A stretch of 6,468 nt of DNA from Pseudomonadota bacterium. GTDB taxonomy: Bacteria; Pseudomonadota; Gammaproteobacteria; Acidiferrobacterales; Sulfurifustaceae. The stretch lies in NCBI GenBank assembly GCA_020354085.1, contig CP070641.1, positions 501,074 to 507,541 of the forward strand, read 5' to 3'. How positions within the stretch are numbered: position 1 is the first letter of the stretch; each line of letters opens with the position of its first letter. Positions 1 through 5,500 of this stretch are shown here, piece by piece. The position numbers and the translations under genes are program-made. Under the pieces are notes generated by a model. That model did not search any database, had not been told where the DNA came from, and was given only the letters and a program-made list of their open reading frames with translations.

Positions 1-81
1 TACTACTTCCTCGATGGCGGCGCCGAAGGTTACTTTGAGGCGCGCTATGGCAAGCTCAAGGTCTCTATGCCCGACGCGTAA
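1..81 (+). CDS. C-terminal end of an unidentified protein (partial, cut by window edge)
   Basis: Frame 1 is open from the first base to a TAA at 79-81, giving 26 residues that end in ARYGKLKVSMPDA. The 12-bp hairpin 27 bases downstream fits the end of a + strand transcription unit. The tail has an aromatic/glycine-rich stretch (YYFLDGGAEGYFEARYG) that loosely recalls the C-terminus of GDYxxLxxxL-type membrane-associated proteins. That resemblance is from memory and too short to assign a function. An overlapping + strand reading frame starting at 14 runs through the terminator and is a shadow. The coding call is inference from frame, stop and terminator placement. Confidence 0.6.
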   Translation, partial: YYFLDGGAEGYFEARYGKLKVSMPDA

Positions 82-107
82 CCAGTCACTGAGAATCCAG
101 TGTAAGG

Positions 108-140
108 ACAACGGGGGCCATCGGCCCCCGTTGTCTGTTT
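108..140 (+). terminator. Strong intrinsic-type hairpin between two convergent genes
   Basis: A perfect 12-bp stem (108-119 pairs with 123-134) with a 3-base loop and five consecutive G:C pairs in its core. It is followed by a short, weak T-rich stretch (CTGTTT). It lies after the stop of the partial + strand gene (81) and just beyond the stop of the - strand metA-like gene (147). It probably ends the rightward transcript, and because the stem is symmetric it may also serve the leftward one. There is no T run on the leftward side, so function in that direction is less certain. Confidence 0.8.
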
Positions 141-146
141 GCAACC

Positions 147-1223
147 CTAAGTTCTTGGTCGTAGCCCGAGCGGGTCGCTCGGGTCGATGCCGTATTTAAA
201 CGGGCGTTTGCGGTCGAGGTCCGTGAGTTGGTAGACCTTGCCGATCCAATTGTCGATGACCGCCTCCGCGGTGTCGTGCCAGGTATTATCGAGAGCCGGG
301 ACGATCATGGACTCTGGCACTTCCGGACCTCCATCGCCGCGCGTACCCGCGACCAGCATCCGGTCACGGTGCTCGAGGAGGATCGCCTGGGATTTGTCCG
401 AGAAGTAGTTCTCCACGAGCGGCGGGTAGTCGGAACGCTCACGGTGCGCGAAACGCATTACTTCGCGTTTGTATTCCTTGAACAGACTCACTGTGTCGTA
501 CTCGGGATGCCCCTGGAAGAACACGATGCGAAAACCATCCTCACTCGTGGCCAGGTGTACACCAGCCACTTCGCTTTCTACTAACACCCTCAGCCCGGCA
601 GATTCGAACTGCTGGCGTGAGATGTCGTTGAAGCGTGAATGCGGTACGTCGAAGCGCGTGTTGACGTCAGCGACCAGCGGATGGCGTCGATCGATAACCC
701 GGTGGGGATATACGCCCCACCGCTTGAACCCCATATGCCGGCGCTTCTGTCCGTAGCGGAATTCCATGACCGCGTGGGTCGCCAGGCACGAACACAGCGT
801 GGACGTGACGTTCTCGAACGCCCAGTCGACTACCTCGTCGAGCGGCTTCCAAAACGGTTCTTTGGACAGATCGGGTTGGGTCACATTAGCACCAGTAATG
901 ATCAGCGCATCGAGCCCGCGCTCTCGTATTTGATCGAAGGTTTCGTAATAACGATCGACATGCGCTTGCCCCTCGGCGCTGCGCTTGAGCTCGCGCAGCG
1001 TGAACGGGTGAACGTAGAACTGCGCGATCGCGTTCGACTCTCCAATCAGGCGAAAGAACTGGCGCTCGGTTGCCGCGAGGGCCGCATCCGGCATCATGTT
1101 AAGGAGCCCGACGTGCAGCTCGCGGATGTCCTGTTCGAGTGCAGCATCGCGCGCGAGCACGGTCTCTCCTTCGCTTCGAAGGCGGTCGAACGTGGGCAGG
1201 TCGGTGCTGGCAACGAGCGGCAT
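147..1223 (-). CDS. metA: MetA-family homoserine O-acyltransferase (probably O-succinyltransferase)
   Basis: This 358-residue protein belongs to the MetA family (class I glutamine amidotransferase-like fold), which transfers an acyl group from acyl-CoA to the homoserine hydroxyl, the first committed step of methionine synthesis in the cytoplasm. Compared with remembered E. coli MetA (309 aa), the acyl-thioester cysteine is C146 (STLCSCLATHA), the catalytic His/Glu are H239 and E241 (QGHPEYD), and the substrate-site Lys and Ser are K167 (GFKRWGVY) and S196 (VPHSRFND). The N-terminus (MPLVASTDLPTFDRLRSEG) aligns with MetA, supporting the ATG although no Shine-Dalgarno is visible. Oddities are MPDAALAATERQF where MetA has MPKKIETENQF, Thr115 at the position that sets acyl-CoA choice (Gly for succinyl, Glu for acetyl), a roughly 30-residue insertion near 260-310 and a C-terminal tail of about 20 residues. 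It lies 17 bases downstream of the ATPase gene. The family is secure; the exact donor and acceptor are inference. Confidence 0.88.
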   Translation of the reverse strand: MPLVASTDLPTFDRLRSEGETVLARDAALEQDIRELHVGLLNMMPDAALAATERQFFRLIGESNAIAQFYVHPFTLRELKRSAEGQAHVDRYYETFDQIRERGLDALIITGANVTQPDLSKEPFWKPLDEVVDWAFENVTSTLCSCLATHAVMEFRYGQKRRHMGFKRWGVYPHRVIDRRHPLVADVNTRFDVPHSRFNDISRQQFESAGLRVLVESEVAGVHLATSEDGFRIVFFQGHPEYDTVSLFKEYKREVMRFAHRERSDYPPLVENYFSDKSQAILLEHRDRMLVAGTRGDGGPEVPESMIVPALDNTWHDTAEAVIDNWIGKVYQLTDLDRKRPFKYGIDPSDPLGLRPRT

Positions 1224-1240
1224 GGCGTAACGTACCGCGG

Positions 1241-2086
1241 CTACCCACCGCGCTCCAAAACCCTCTCGATCAAGCGCAGAAATCCCGACTCGTCCTTGGC
1301 CTGCGCCAACTCATCGGTAGTGAGGGTGTAACCGTACTTGCCGGCGATAGCTTCATAGCGCGGAACGCGCGAATAGAAAAGACGGGGAAACATCCAGCGC
1401 ACGAATTCATCCGGATCGATTTCAGCCACGTACGCCGCGCCGGTCTCGCGCAGATAAACGGCGAGCTGCTCGTCGAGAAACTGCTCTCGATAGTAGAGCG
1501 GCTTAGGGTCTTCCTCGGCGCGCTTGATCAGTTCCTGCTCGTCGTGCTCCGTGGCCTTGATGTAGAGAATCAGCGTGTGCTCCTCGAGCAGCCGCAGCAC
1601 TTCCGGATCGTCAAGCTCGCACAGCGAACCACCGGCGTCGTTGACGAAGTGCCGGTAACCGTAGATGACATGCGCCTTATCGATGAACTCGGGTACGTCT
1701 TTCATTGCCGCGATCTCGGCGGCGCGGTGCAGGGCCTGGCGGCGCTTGAACTCGGCGAGCCCCAAGCCGCCCTTTTCCGGATTGCCGAGCTTGCCGAGAA
1801 AGCTTGATACCGGCTGCAGATTGTCCACCGAAATGTTGTTGCGAATGTATATCGAATCGGTGCGCAGCAGCTCGCGCAAGAACGGCACCTGCATGGCCTG
1901 CACTTTGATGTTGTCCAGAATCGGCTCGTCGAGGTAGCGCGTGCCGATGCGGTAGTCGCCGGAATAATGAAACCAATTGCGCCGGCGCAGGCGCACGGCC
2001 AAGCGCGTCTTCCCGACCCCGGACATGCCGAGGAGGGTGATCGACTTGTTGTGCCAGGCCTTGAAATCCTTAGCGCTAAGTTTCAC
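1241..2086 (-). CDS. Conserved P-loop ATPase/kinase-like protein of unknown function
   Basis: A 281-residue protein with a Walker A motif near the N-terminus (GMSGVGKT, residues 20-27). The single small domain recalls shikimate/gluconate-kinase or adenylate-kinase-like P-loop folds, but I recognise no named family. Other conserved-looking stretches are FHYSGDYRIGTRYLDEP (39-55), SIYIRNNISVDNLQPVSSFLGKLG (around 78-101) and IYGYRHFVNDAGGSLCELDDPE (around 141-162). A hydrophobic strand LILYIKA (172-178) could follow a Walker B-like segment. There is no signal peptide or membrane segment. The start is GTG: a TAG lies in frame 30 bases upstream, and the next Met (21) would break the P-loop, so GTG is the only sensible start although no Shine-Dalgarno is seen. 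It is the first gene of a probable two-gene operon with the MetA-like gene. I recall such proteins annotated only as 'ATPase' in gammaproteobacteria. Nucleotide binding is well supported; substrate and role are unknown. Confidence 0.85.
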   Translation of the reverse strand: MKLSAKDFKAWHNKSITLLGMSGVGKTRLAVRLRRRNWFHYSGDYRIGTRYLDEPILDNIKVQAMQVPFLRELLRTDSIYIRNNISVDNLQPVSSFLGKLGNPEKGGLGLAEFKRRQALHRAAEIAAMKDVPEFIDKAHVIYGYRHFVNDAGGSLCELDDPEVLRLLEEHTLILYIKATEHDEQELIKRAEEDPKPLYYREQFLDEQLAVYLRETGAAYVAEIDPDEFVRWMFPRLFYSRVPRYEAIAGKYGYTLTTDELAQAKDESGFLRLIERVLERGG

Positions 2087-2115
2087 AAGGATAGCGGTGC
2101 GGTTGATGGCCGCCT

Positions 2116-2121
2116 ATTCTA
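2116..2121 (-). promoter_or_regulatory. Candidate -10 box for the ATPase/metA-like operon
   Basis: On the - strand TAGAAT reads from 2121 to 2116, about 30 bases before the GTG start at 2086. The hexamer at 17-bp spacing is poor (GCGATT), so this is a weak call. If it is used, initiation near 2109 would give a leader of about 23 bases. It would place two divergent promoters within about 30 bases, so a protein binding between them could act on both transcripts. Confidence 0.3.
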
Positions 2122-2135
2122 TGCCAGAAAATCGA

Positions 2136-2141
2136 TATAAT
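2136..2141 (+). promoter_or_regulatory. Probable sigma70 -10 box for the YkgJ-family gene
   Basis: A perfect TATAAT sits 80 bases before the ATG at 2221, within the divergent region 2087-2220. No good -35 hexamer is found at 16-18 bases (CCTATT at 2113-2118 is the 17-bp candidate), so the promoter may depend on an activator or on flanking sequence. An 8-base direct repeat ATCGATAT occurs at 2131-2138, overlapping the -10, and again at 2167-2174, where it lies in the 10-bp palindrome TCGATATCGA (2168-2177). This could be an operator, but that is inference. Confidence 0.5.
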
Positions 2142-2220
2142 CGCCCGCAATTGCCAAAGGCTGACGATCGATATCGAGACCAAGCGGCCGTCAGGACAAG
2201 ACACCCCGAGGATTCCCGTC

Positions 2221-2628
2221 ATGACCGCTGTTATACCGATTCAACCCGCCATCACGCCCGAGAACAAATGCAGCTTCTGCCACGGTTCGACCTGCTGTAC
2301 CTACCTCACCCAGAAGATCAGCACGCCTCGCACCATGCAGGACTTCGATCTGCTGCTGTGGCAGCTATCGCACGTCAACACGCAGTTATATAAGGATGAT
2401 GATGGATGGTTCTTGTTGGTGAACAACCGCTGCCAGCACTTGGAAAGCGACAGTCGTTGCGCCATCTACGAAACGCGACCCCAAGTTTGCCGCGATCACG
2501 ACAACGACGACTGCGAGTTCGCGGGGCCCTGCGGTGCGGACGACTTCAAGGAGTTCTTCCCGGACTACGAATCACTGCTCGAATACTGCCGCAAGCGGTT
2601 TAAAAGCTGGGACCGGCGGTTTGCCTGA
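2221..2628 (+). CDS. YkgJ-family cysteine-cluster protein
   Basis: A 135-residue protein with the pattern of the YkgJ / CxxCxxxxCC family (putative zinc- or iron-chelating domain). Ten cysteines are visible: C17, C20, C25 and C26 (CSFCHGSTCC), C71, C80, C90, C98, C104 and C123. The N-terminal cluster, the RCQHLESDSRCAIYETRPQVCR core (70-91) and the EYCRKRF tail follow the family order. Length is typical of the short members. No signal peptide is present, so it is probably cytoplasmic. The start at 2221 is supported by GAGGA at 2208-2212, 8 bases upstream. It is monocistronic and divergent from the ATPase/metA-like pair. The family is known to be metal-binding or predicted so from its cysteines; its cellular role is not established and I do not assign one. 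Confidence 0.88.
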   Translation: MTAVIPIQPAITPENKCSFCHGSTCCTYLTQKISTPRTMQDFDLLLWQLSHVNTQLYKDDDGWFLLVNNRCQHLESDSRCAIYETRPQVCRDHDNDDCEFAGPCGADDFKEFFPDYESLLEYCRKRFKSWDRRFA

Positions 2629-2650
2629 CCCGTCTAGGAGTACGGCGTTT

Positions 2651-2677
2651 GTCGCGCCACCCGCGGGTGCGGCTACG
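2651..2677. repeat. REP-like palindrome in a convergent intergenic gap
   Basis: The 100-base gap between two convergent genes (2629-2728) contains the perfect 12-bp palindrome CACCCGCGGGTG (2658-2669), flanked by GTCGCGC on one side and CGGCTACG on the other. The layout (GTAG-like end, GC-rich imperfect stem, CGAC-like end) resembles gammaproteobacterial REP elements. There is no T run, so it is a poor intrinsic terminator. Only one copy lies in the window, so the REP call rests on appearance. The same gap also carries a second CCCGCGG at 2713-2720. Confidence 0.4.
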
Positions 2678-2728
2678 AAAGCGGGGCAGGCACTTTGCGC
2701 GTACCAGCAGCCGACCCGCGGAGTGCGG

Positions 2729-3616
2729 TCAGTTGTCGTAATACGACACTGCCCCGTACGGTCGAACGCGAAAACGCTTGTATAGCCACTGGTATTGCTC
2801 GGGGCAGGAGCGCACACACTTCTCGATCATGGCGTTAATGGCCTGAAGTGACTTCTGCAGATCGTCGCTCCGCACCTCATCCGGCGCGCGCAGGAAGTGC
2901 AGGTGAAAGCCTTGTCCCTTCGGCAGGCGCTCCGCATAGACAAAAAATACAGGGGCCTTCGATTTGGCGGCCAACCGCGACAGCAGTGTCATGGTGAACG
3001 CCGGAATGCCAAAAAATGGGGCAAATTCGCCGCCGCGCGTTTCGGCGGGAACCTGGTCTGGGAGTATGGCGATGAGTTCACCGCGCCGAAGCGCGTGCAG
3101 AAGCGCACGCACACCACCGTGCTTGGTGGCGACAAGCTGTGCGCCAAAACGCTCGCGGGCGCGCCGCATAAAATCCCCAAGCGCCGTAAGCGGCGGGGAG
3201 CGGAACAGCGAGGTCATCGGTGAATAAATCGAGCCATAGATCCCAACCATTTCCCAAGATCCGAGGTGCGGGATCGCGAGTATTACCCCCTTGCCACGCG
3301 AGAGAGCGCGATTGAACTCATCGGCACCGCTAATCTCGCGCACTAGGCCAAGAATCTCATGGCGTTCGCGCGTCCACAGAACGCCAACTTCGACGACCCC
3401 CTTCATGTACTCAATCAATGAAGCGCGCACGAGTTGGGCCTGCTGTTCCTTCCGCATAGCCGGAAAACAAAGCGCAACATTGACGCGCGCAGTCGCGCGA
3501 CGGCGATTGGGAATCCACGCGAGCAGCTTACCGAGCAGGGCACCAAGCGCATGGGCATAGTGCAACGGTAGCGTTGCGAAAAAACGAAATAACAGCTTGA
3601 CGGCTTGCGCCTTCAT
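2729..3616 (-). CDS. LpxL/HtrB-family lysophospholipid (lipid A) acyltransferase
   Basis: Predicted inner-membrane acyltransferase of the LpxL/LpxM (HtrB/MsbB) family, which adds a secondary acyl chain to Kdo-lipid IVA or a related lipid on the cytoplasmic face. Numbered from the Met encoded at 3614-3616 (295 aa, typical family length), an N-terminal hydrophobic anchor (AVKLLFRFFATLPLHYAHALG) precedes NRRRATARVNVALCFP. The HX4E catalytic motif is H117-LGSW-E122, followed by ILPDQVP (D187) and the family C-terminal signature QYQWLYKRFR (274-283). The reading frame stays open further upstream, with ATGs at 3650-3652 and 3668-3670. The chosen start matches the family N-terminus and avoids a clash with the divergent cupin gene, but no start has a clear Shine-Dalgarno. 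Which chain and acceptor it uses cannot be read from sequence, so no gene symbol is given. Confidence 0.9.
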   Translation of the reverse strand: MKAQAVKLLFRFFATLPLHYAHALGALLGKLLAWIPNRRRATARVNVALCFPAMRKEQQAQLVRASLIEYMKGVVEVGVLWTRERHEILGLVREISGADEFNRALSRGKGVILAIPHLGSWEMVGIYGSIYSPMTSLFRSPPLTALGDFMRRARERFGAQLVATKHGGVRALLHALRRGELIAILPDQVPAETRGGEFAPFFGIPAFTMTLLSRLAAKSKAPVFFVYAERLPKGQGFHLHFLRAPDEVRSDDLQKSLQAINAMIEKCVRSCPEQYQWLYKRFRVRPYGAVSYYDN

Positions 3617-3663
3617 GCGCGACGGTTCAGAAACGGGCGCGAAGTGTAACATGTTATGCGGAC

Positions 3664-3697
3664 GGGCCATTCGATCGATGTCCGCGTTAGAATGGCC
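3664..3697 (+). promoter_or_regulatory. Inverted repeat and candidate -10 in the lpxL-like/wbuC-like divergent region
   Basis: GGCCATTC (3665-3672) is repeated inverted as GAATGGCC (3690-3697) with a 17-base spacer. TAGAAT at 3688-3693 overlaps the right arm and would make a + strand -10 box about 8 bases before the ATG at 3701, with no good -35. Nearby, TAACATGTTA (3647-3656) is a 10-bp palindrome. These could be regulator sites or promoter elements. All of this is inference from symmetry and position. Confidence 0.3.
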
Positions 3698-3700
3698 GAG

Positions 3701-4189
3701 ATGCGGATCTTAACGCAGGATCAATTGGCCAAGCTTAGCGCCGAGGCGGCGTCGAGCGCCCGCCGGCGTAAGAACCTGAATCTGCATCCGCAGCTCTCCG
3801 ATCCCATTCAGCGACTCTGTAACGCCTTTGAGCCAGGGACGTATGTCCGGCCTCACCGACATGCTGGTTCCGATCGGTGGGAGCTGTTTATGGCGCTAAT
3901 GGGTGCAGCGGTGGTTTTGACTTTTGACGATGCAGGGGTGGTACGCGAGCGCGTCGTGATTGCCGCCAACGGCGCGAATCGGGGTATCGAGATCCCCGCC
4001 GGGGCCTGGCACGCGCTGGCCGCGCTTACGGTTGGCACGGTGCTGTTCGAAGTGAAGCCGGGACCCTATTCGCCGCTCACCGACAAGGATTTCGCGCCAT
4101 GGGCGCCGCCGGAGAACGAGGCAAGCTGCTCACAATTCGAGCGCTGGTACCGGAACGCACAGCCCGGTGACCGGCCGCCAGCCATGTAG
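3701..4189 (+). CDS. WbuC-family cupin metalloprotein
   Basis: A 162-residue single cupin domain from the chosen ATG (MRILTQDQLAKL). Likely metal ligands are H52 and H54 (VRPHRHAG), E61 (RWELFMAL) and H104 (EIPAGAWHAL). The N-terminal RRKNLNLHPQLSDPIQRLCNA and the C-terminal FEVKPGPYSP...DKDFAPWAP segments are WbuC signatures. WbuC proteins are often found beside O-antigen or other surface-polysaccharide genes, but their reaction is unknown. Here the only envelope neighbour is the divergent LpxL-type acyltransferase. In-frame ATGs at 3692 and 3656 are also possible. I chose 3701 because the family N-terminus begins close to it. No Shine-Dalgarno precedes any of the three. The family is secure, the start is not. 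Confidence 0.88.
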   Translation: MRILTQDQLAKLSAEAASSARRRKNLNLHPQLSDPIQRLCNAFEPGTYVRPHRHAGSDRWELFMALMGAAVVLTFDDAGVVRERVVIAANGANRGIEIPAGAWHALAALTVGTVLFEVKPGPYSPLTDKDFAPWAPPENEASCSQFERWYRNAQPGDRPPAM

Positions 4190-4194
4190 TGATC

Positions 4195-4779
4195 CTACTT
4201 GGCGATGGTGAGCGACAGGACCTCACCCAGCGCCTGGCGCATGGCATTGATGCTCAAATGCTCTGCGGAACTCTTGCCGGGGTAGTCCCAGTGCCCGCAT
4301 CCCAAGCGAAACACATGCGGCTGGCGCTCGCTTCGCAGGTAAAGATAGGTGGCGTAGGTTATTACGGTGGGCCTGCTGTCGGATCCGCCGACTCGCATGG
4401 CGAGCCCCATACTGGCGACCTGTATTCGCTCGAATCCCACCATATGGACTTCGTCGCGTACGACACGCGTGACAATGAACTCATCGGGCGACACGGTCTG
4501 TTTCGTCGCTAAGCGTTCGTACACTTCGAACTTGCAGTGTGGCCGTTGAGGATTGATCTGGGACCACGGATGCACCTCGCCGTTTTGCAGGTACACCGCA
4601 ACCTCCTCCGGCGCAATGGTTAGCTCACGCTTGAGGACGACACGCGATCCGCTCGGCACGTCATAGAACGGTGAGCTCTCATCGCCCATGTATTGCGCGG
4701 TGCTACAACCAGTAAGCATTAACACCGCAGCGACAAACGAGATGGATTGGCAAGCGATTCGAGGACTGACTTCTTTCAT
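4195..4779 (-). CDS. Putative lipoprotein of unknown function
   Basis: A 194-residue protein with a lipoprotein signal peptide: a short N-terminal region with Lys2 and Arg7, a hydrophobic core (SISFVAAVLM) and a lipobox LTGC ending at Cys25. Ser26-Thr27 follow it, with no Asp at +2, so outer-membrane sorting by Lol is expected. The mature part has no membrane segment and contains C82 (PHCKFEVYER) and C161 (RLGCGHWDYP), which could form a disulfide. A central stretch, FIVTRVVRDEVHMVGFERIQV (101-121), reads as alternating beta strands. I do not recognise a named family. Its ATG overlaps the TGA of the upstream nucleotidase gene (ATGA, 4776-4779), indicating translational coupling. It ends 5 bases from the stop of the convergent cupin gene. 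Being a lipoprotein is well supported; the function is unknown. Confidence 0.85.
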   Translation of the reverse strand: MKEVSPRIACQSISFVAAVLMLTGCSTAQYMGDESSPFYDVPSGSRVVLKRELTIAPEEVAVYLQNGEVHPWSQINPQRPHCKFEVYERLATKQTVSPDEFIVTRVVRDEVHMVGFERIQVASMGLAMRVGGSDSRPTVITYATYLYLRSERQPHVFRLGCGHWDYPGKSSAEHLSINAMRQALGEVLSLTIAK

Positions 4780-5426
4780 GGCATGATCTCCTGAAAACTG
4801 CGGATTGATCGAAACTCCCCCACGTCTTTCTCGGGCAGCTTCGAATCCGGTTTGCGGATAGCAAGTAGGTGCCCGATGCCGTGCTCGCGCGCGGCGCGCA
4901 GCACGGCGAGACTGTCATCGATCAAGAGGGCGCGGGCCTGATCGAATGGGTGCGCGGCCTGGAGCTTGTGCCAGAAGCCGGCACGCTCCTTCGGCACCCG
5001 CAAGTCATGCGAACACACCACGCTATCGAAGTGCCCGCCCAGTTGCGTGCGCCGGAACTTCAAATCAATCGCCTTGCCGTGGGCGTTCGTTACCAGCAAG
5101 GTTCGCTTCTTTATCGAGCGGACCGCGCGCAGAAAATCGAGTACATGCGGATGGATGGCAATAAGATGATCGACTTCTTGTTTGAGCAGCGGAATGTCGA
5201 GCCCCAGCTCACGAGTCCAATAGTCCACGCAATACCAGTCGAGCGTGCCTTCCACCTTCTTGTAGCGGCCGAGCAACTCATCACGCGCTGCCTCATAGCC
5301 GAGCCCGCGGGCCTCGGCATAGCGCCGCGGTACGTGTTCGAGCCAGAAATGATTGTCGTAGTGCAGATCGAGCAAGGTGCCGTCCATATCCAGCAAAAGC
5401 GTATCGATCTGGTCCCAGGCGATCAT
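4776..5426 (-). CDS. yrfG: HAD-family GMP/IMP nucleotidase (YrfG-like)
   Basis: A 216-residue HAD hydrolase, close to the 222 residues of E. coli YrfG, a nucleotidase that dephosphorylates purine nucleotides such as GMP and IMP. All four HAD motifs are visible: DMDGTLLD with D13 (nucleophile) and D15, LVTNAH with T113, K146 in RVPKERAGFW, and LIDDS with D170/D171. An alpha-helical cap lies between motifs I and II (LHYDNHFWLEHVPRRYAE and the following helices, including DWYCVDYW), matching YrfG-type proteins. It is soluble and cytoplasmic. No Shine-Dalgarno is seen before the ATG at 5424-5426, and an out-of-frame ATG lies 8 bases upstream. It is the first gene of a two-gene operon, overlapping the lipoprotein by 4 bases. 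The family call is firm; purine monophosphate as substrate is inferred from family resemblance. Confidence 0.9.
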   Translation of the reverse strand: MIAWDQIDTLLLDMDGTLLDLHYDNHFWLEHVPRRYAEARGLGYEAARDELLGRYKKVEGTLDWYCVDYWTRELGLDIPLLKQEVDHLIAIHPHVLDFLRAVRSIKKRTLLVTNAHGKAIDLKFRRTQLGGHFDSVVCSHDLRVPKERAGFWHKLQAAHPFDQARALLIDDSLAVLRAAREHGIGHLLAIRKPDSKLPEKDVGEFRSIRSFQEIMP

Positions 5427-5458
5427 GGCGGCATGAACTATAGTGAACGTGTTCTGTC

Positions 5459-5464
5459 ATTATA
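5459..5464 (-). promoter_or_regulatory. Candidate -10 box for the yrfG-like/lipoprotein operon
   Basis: Reading the - strand, TATAAT runs from 5464 to 5459, about 32 bases before the nucleotidase ATG, with a poor -35 at 17-18 bases. A second - strand candidate, TATAGT, runs from 5442 to 5437 but would leave a leader of only a few bases. The + strand reads TATAAC at 5461-5466, a possible -10 for the divergent rhodanese gene (ATG 5501). The 74-base divergent gap therefore probably carries both promoters. The assignment between them is uncertain. Confidence 0.35.
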
Positions 5465-5500
5465 ACGTCAGCACCAGGTCCACCTGCCGTCGGAGATCCT

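Noticed and set aside
639..1331. A 230-codon open frame on the + strand opposite the metA-like gene
   Set aside because: It is a shadow of the well-supported MetA-family gene on the other strand; its translation shows no recognisable domain and it straddles two real genes.
1139..1807. A 222-codon + strand open frame opposite the ATPase gene
   Set aside because: It lies antisense to a gene with a clear Walker A motif, spans the junction of two genes and has no family resemblance.
1977..2393. A 138-codon + strand open frame across the divergent promoter region
   Set aside because: It overlaps the ATPase N-terminus antisense and the YkgJ-family gene in another frame, and has no plausible domain.
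5445..5454. GAAC-GT-GTTC symmetric site resembling a LexA-type box
   Set aside because: The spacer is 2 bases rather than the 4 of Gram-positive-type LexA sites and it does not match CTG-N10-CAG; it is too short to call.
4869..5465. A 198-codon + strand open frame opposite the nucleotidase
   Set aside because: All four HAD motifs are intact on the - strand; the + frame is a GC-driven shadow.
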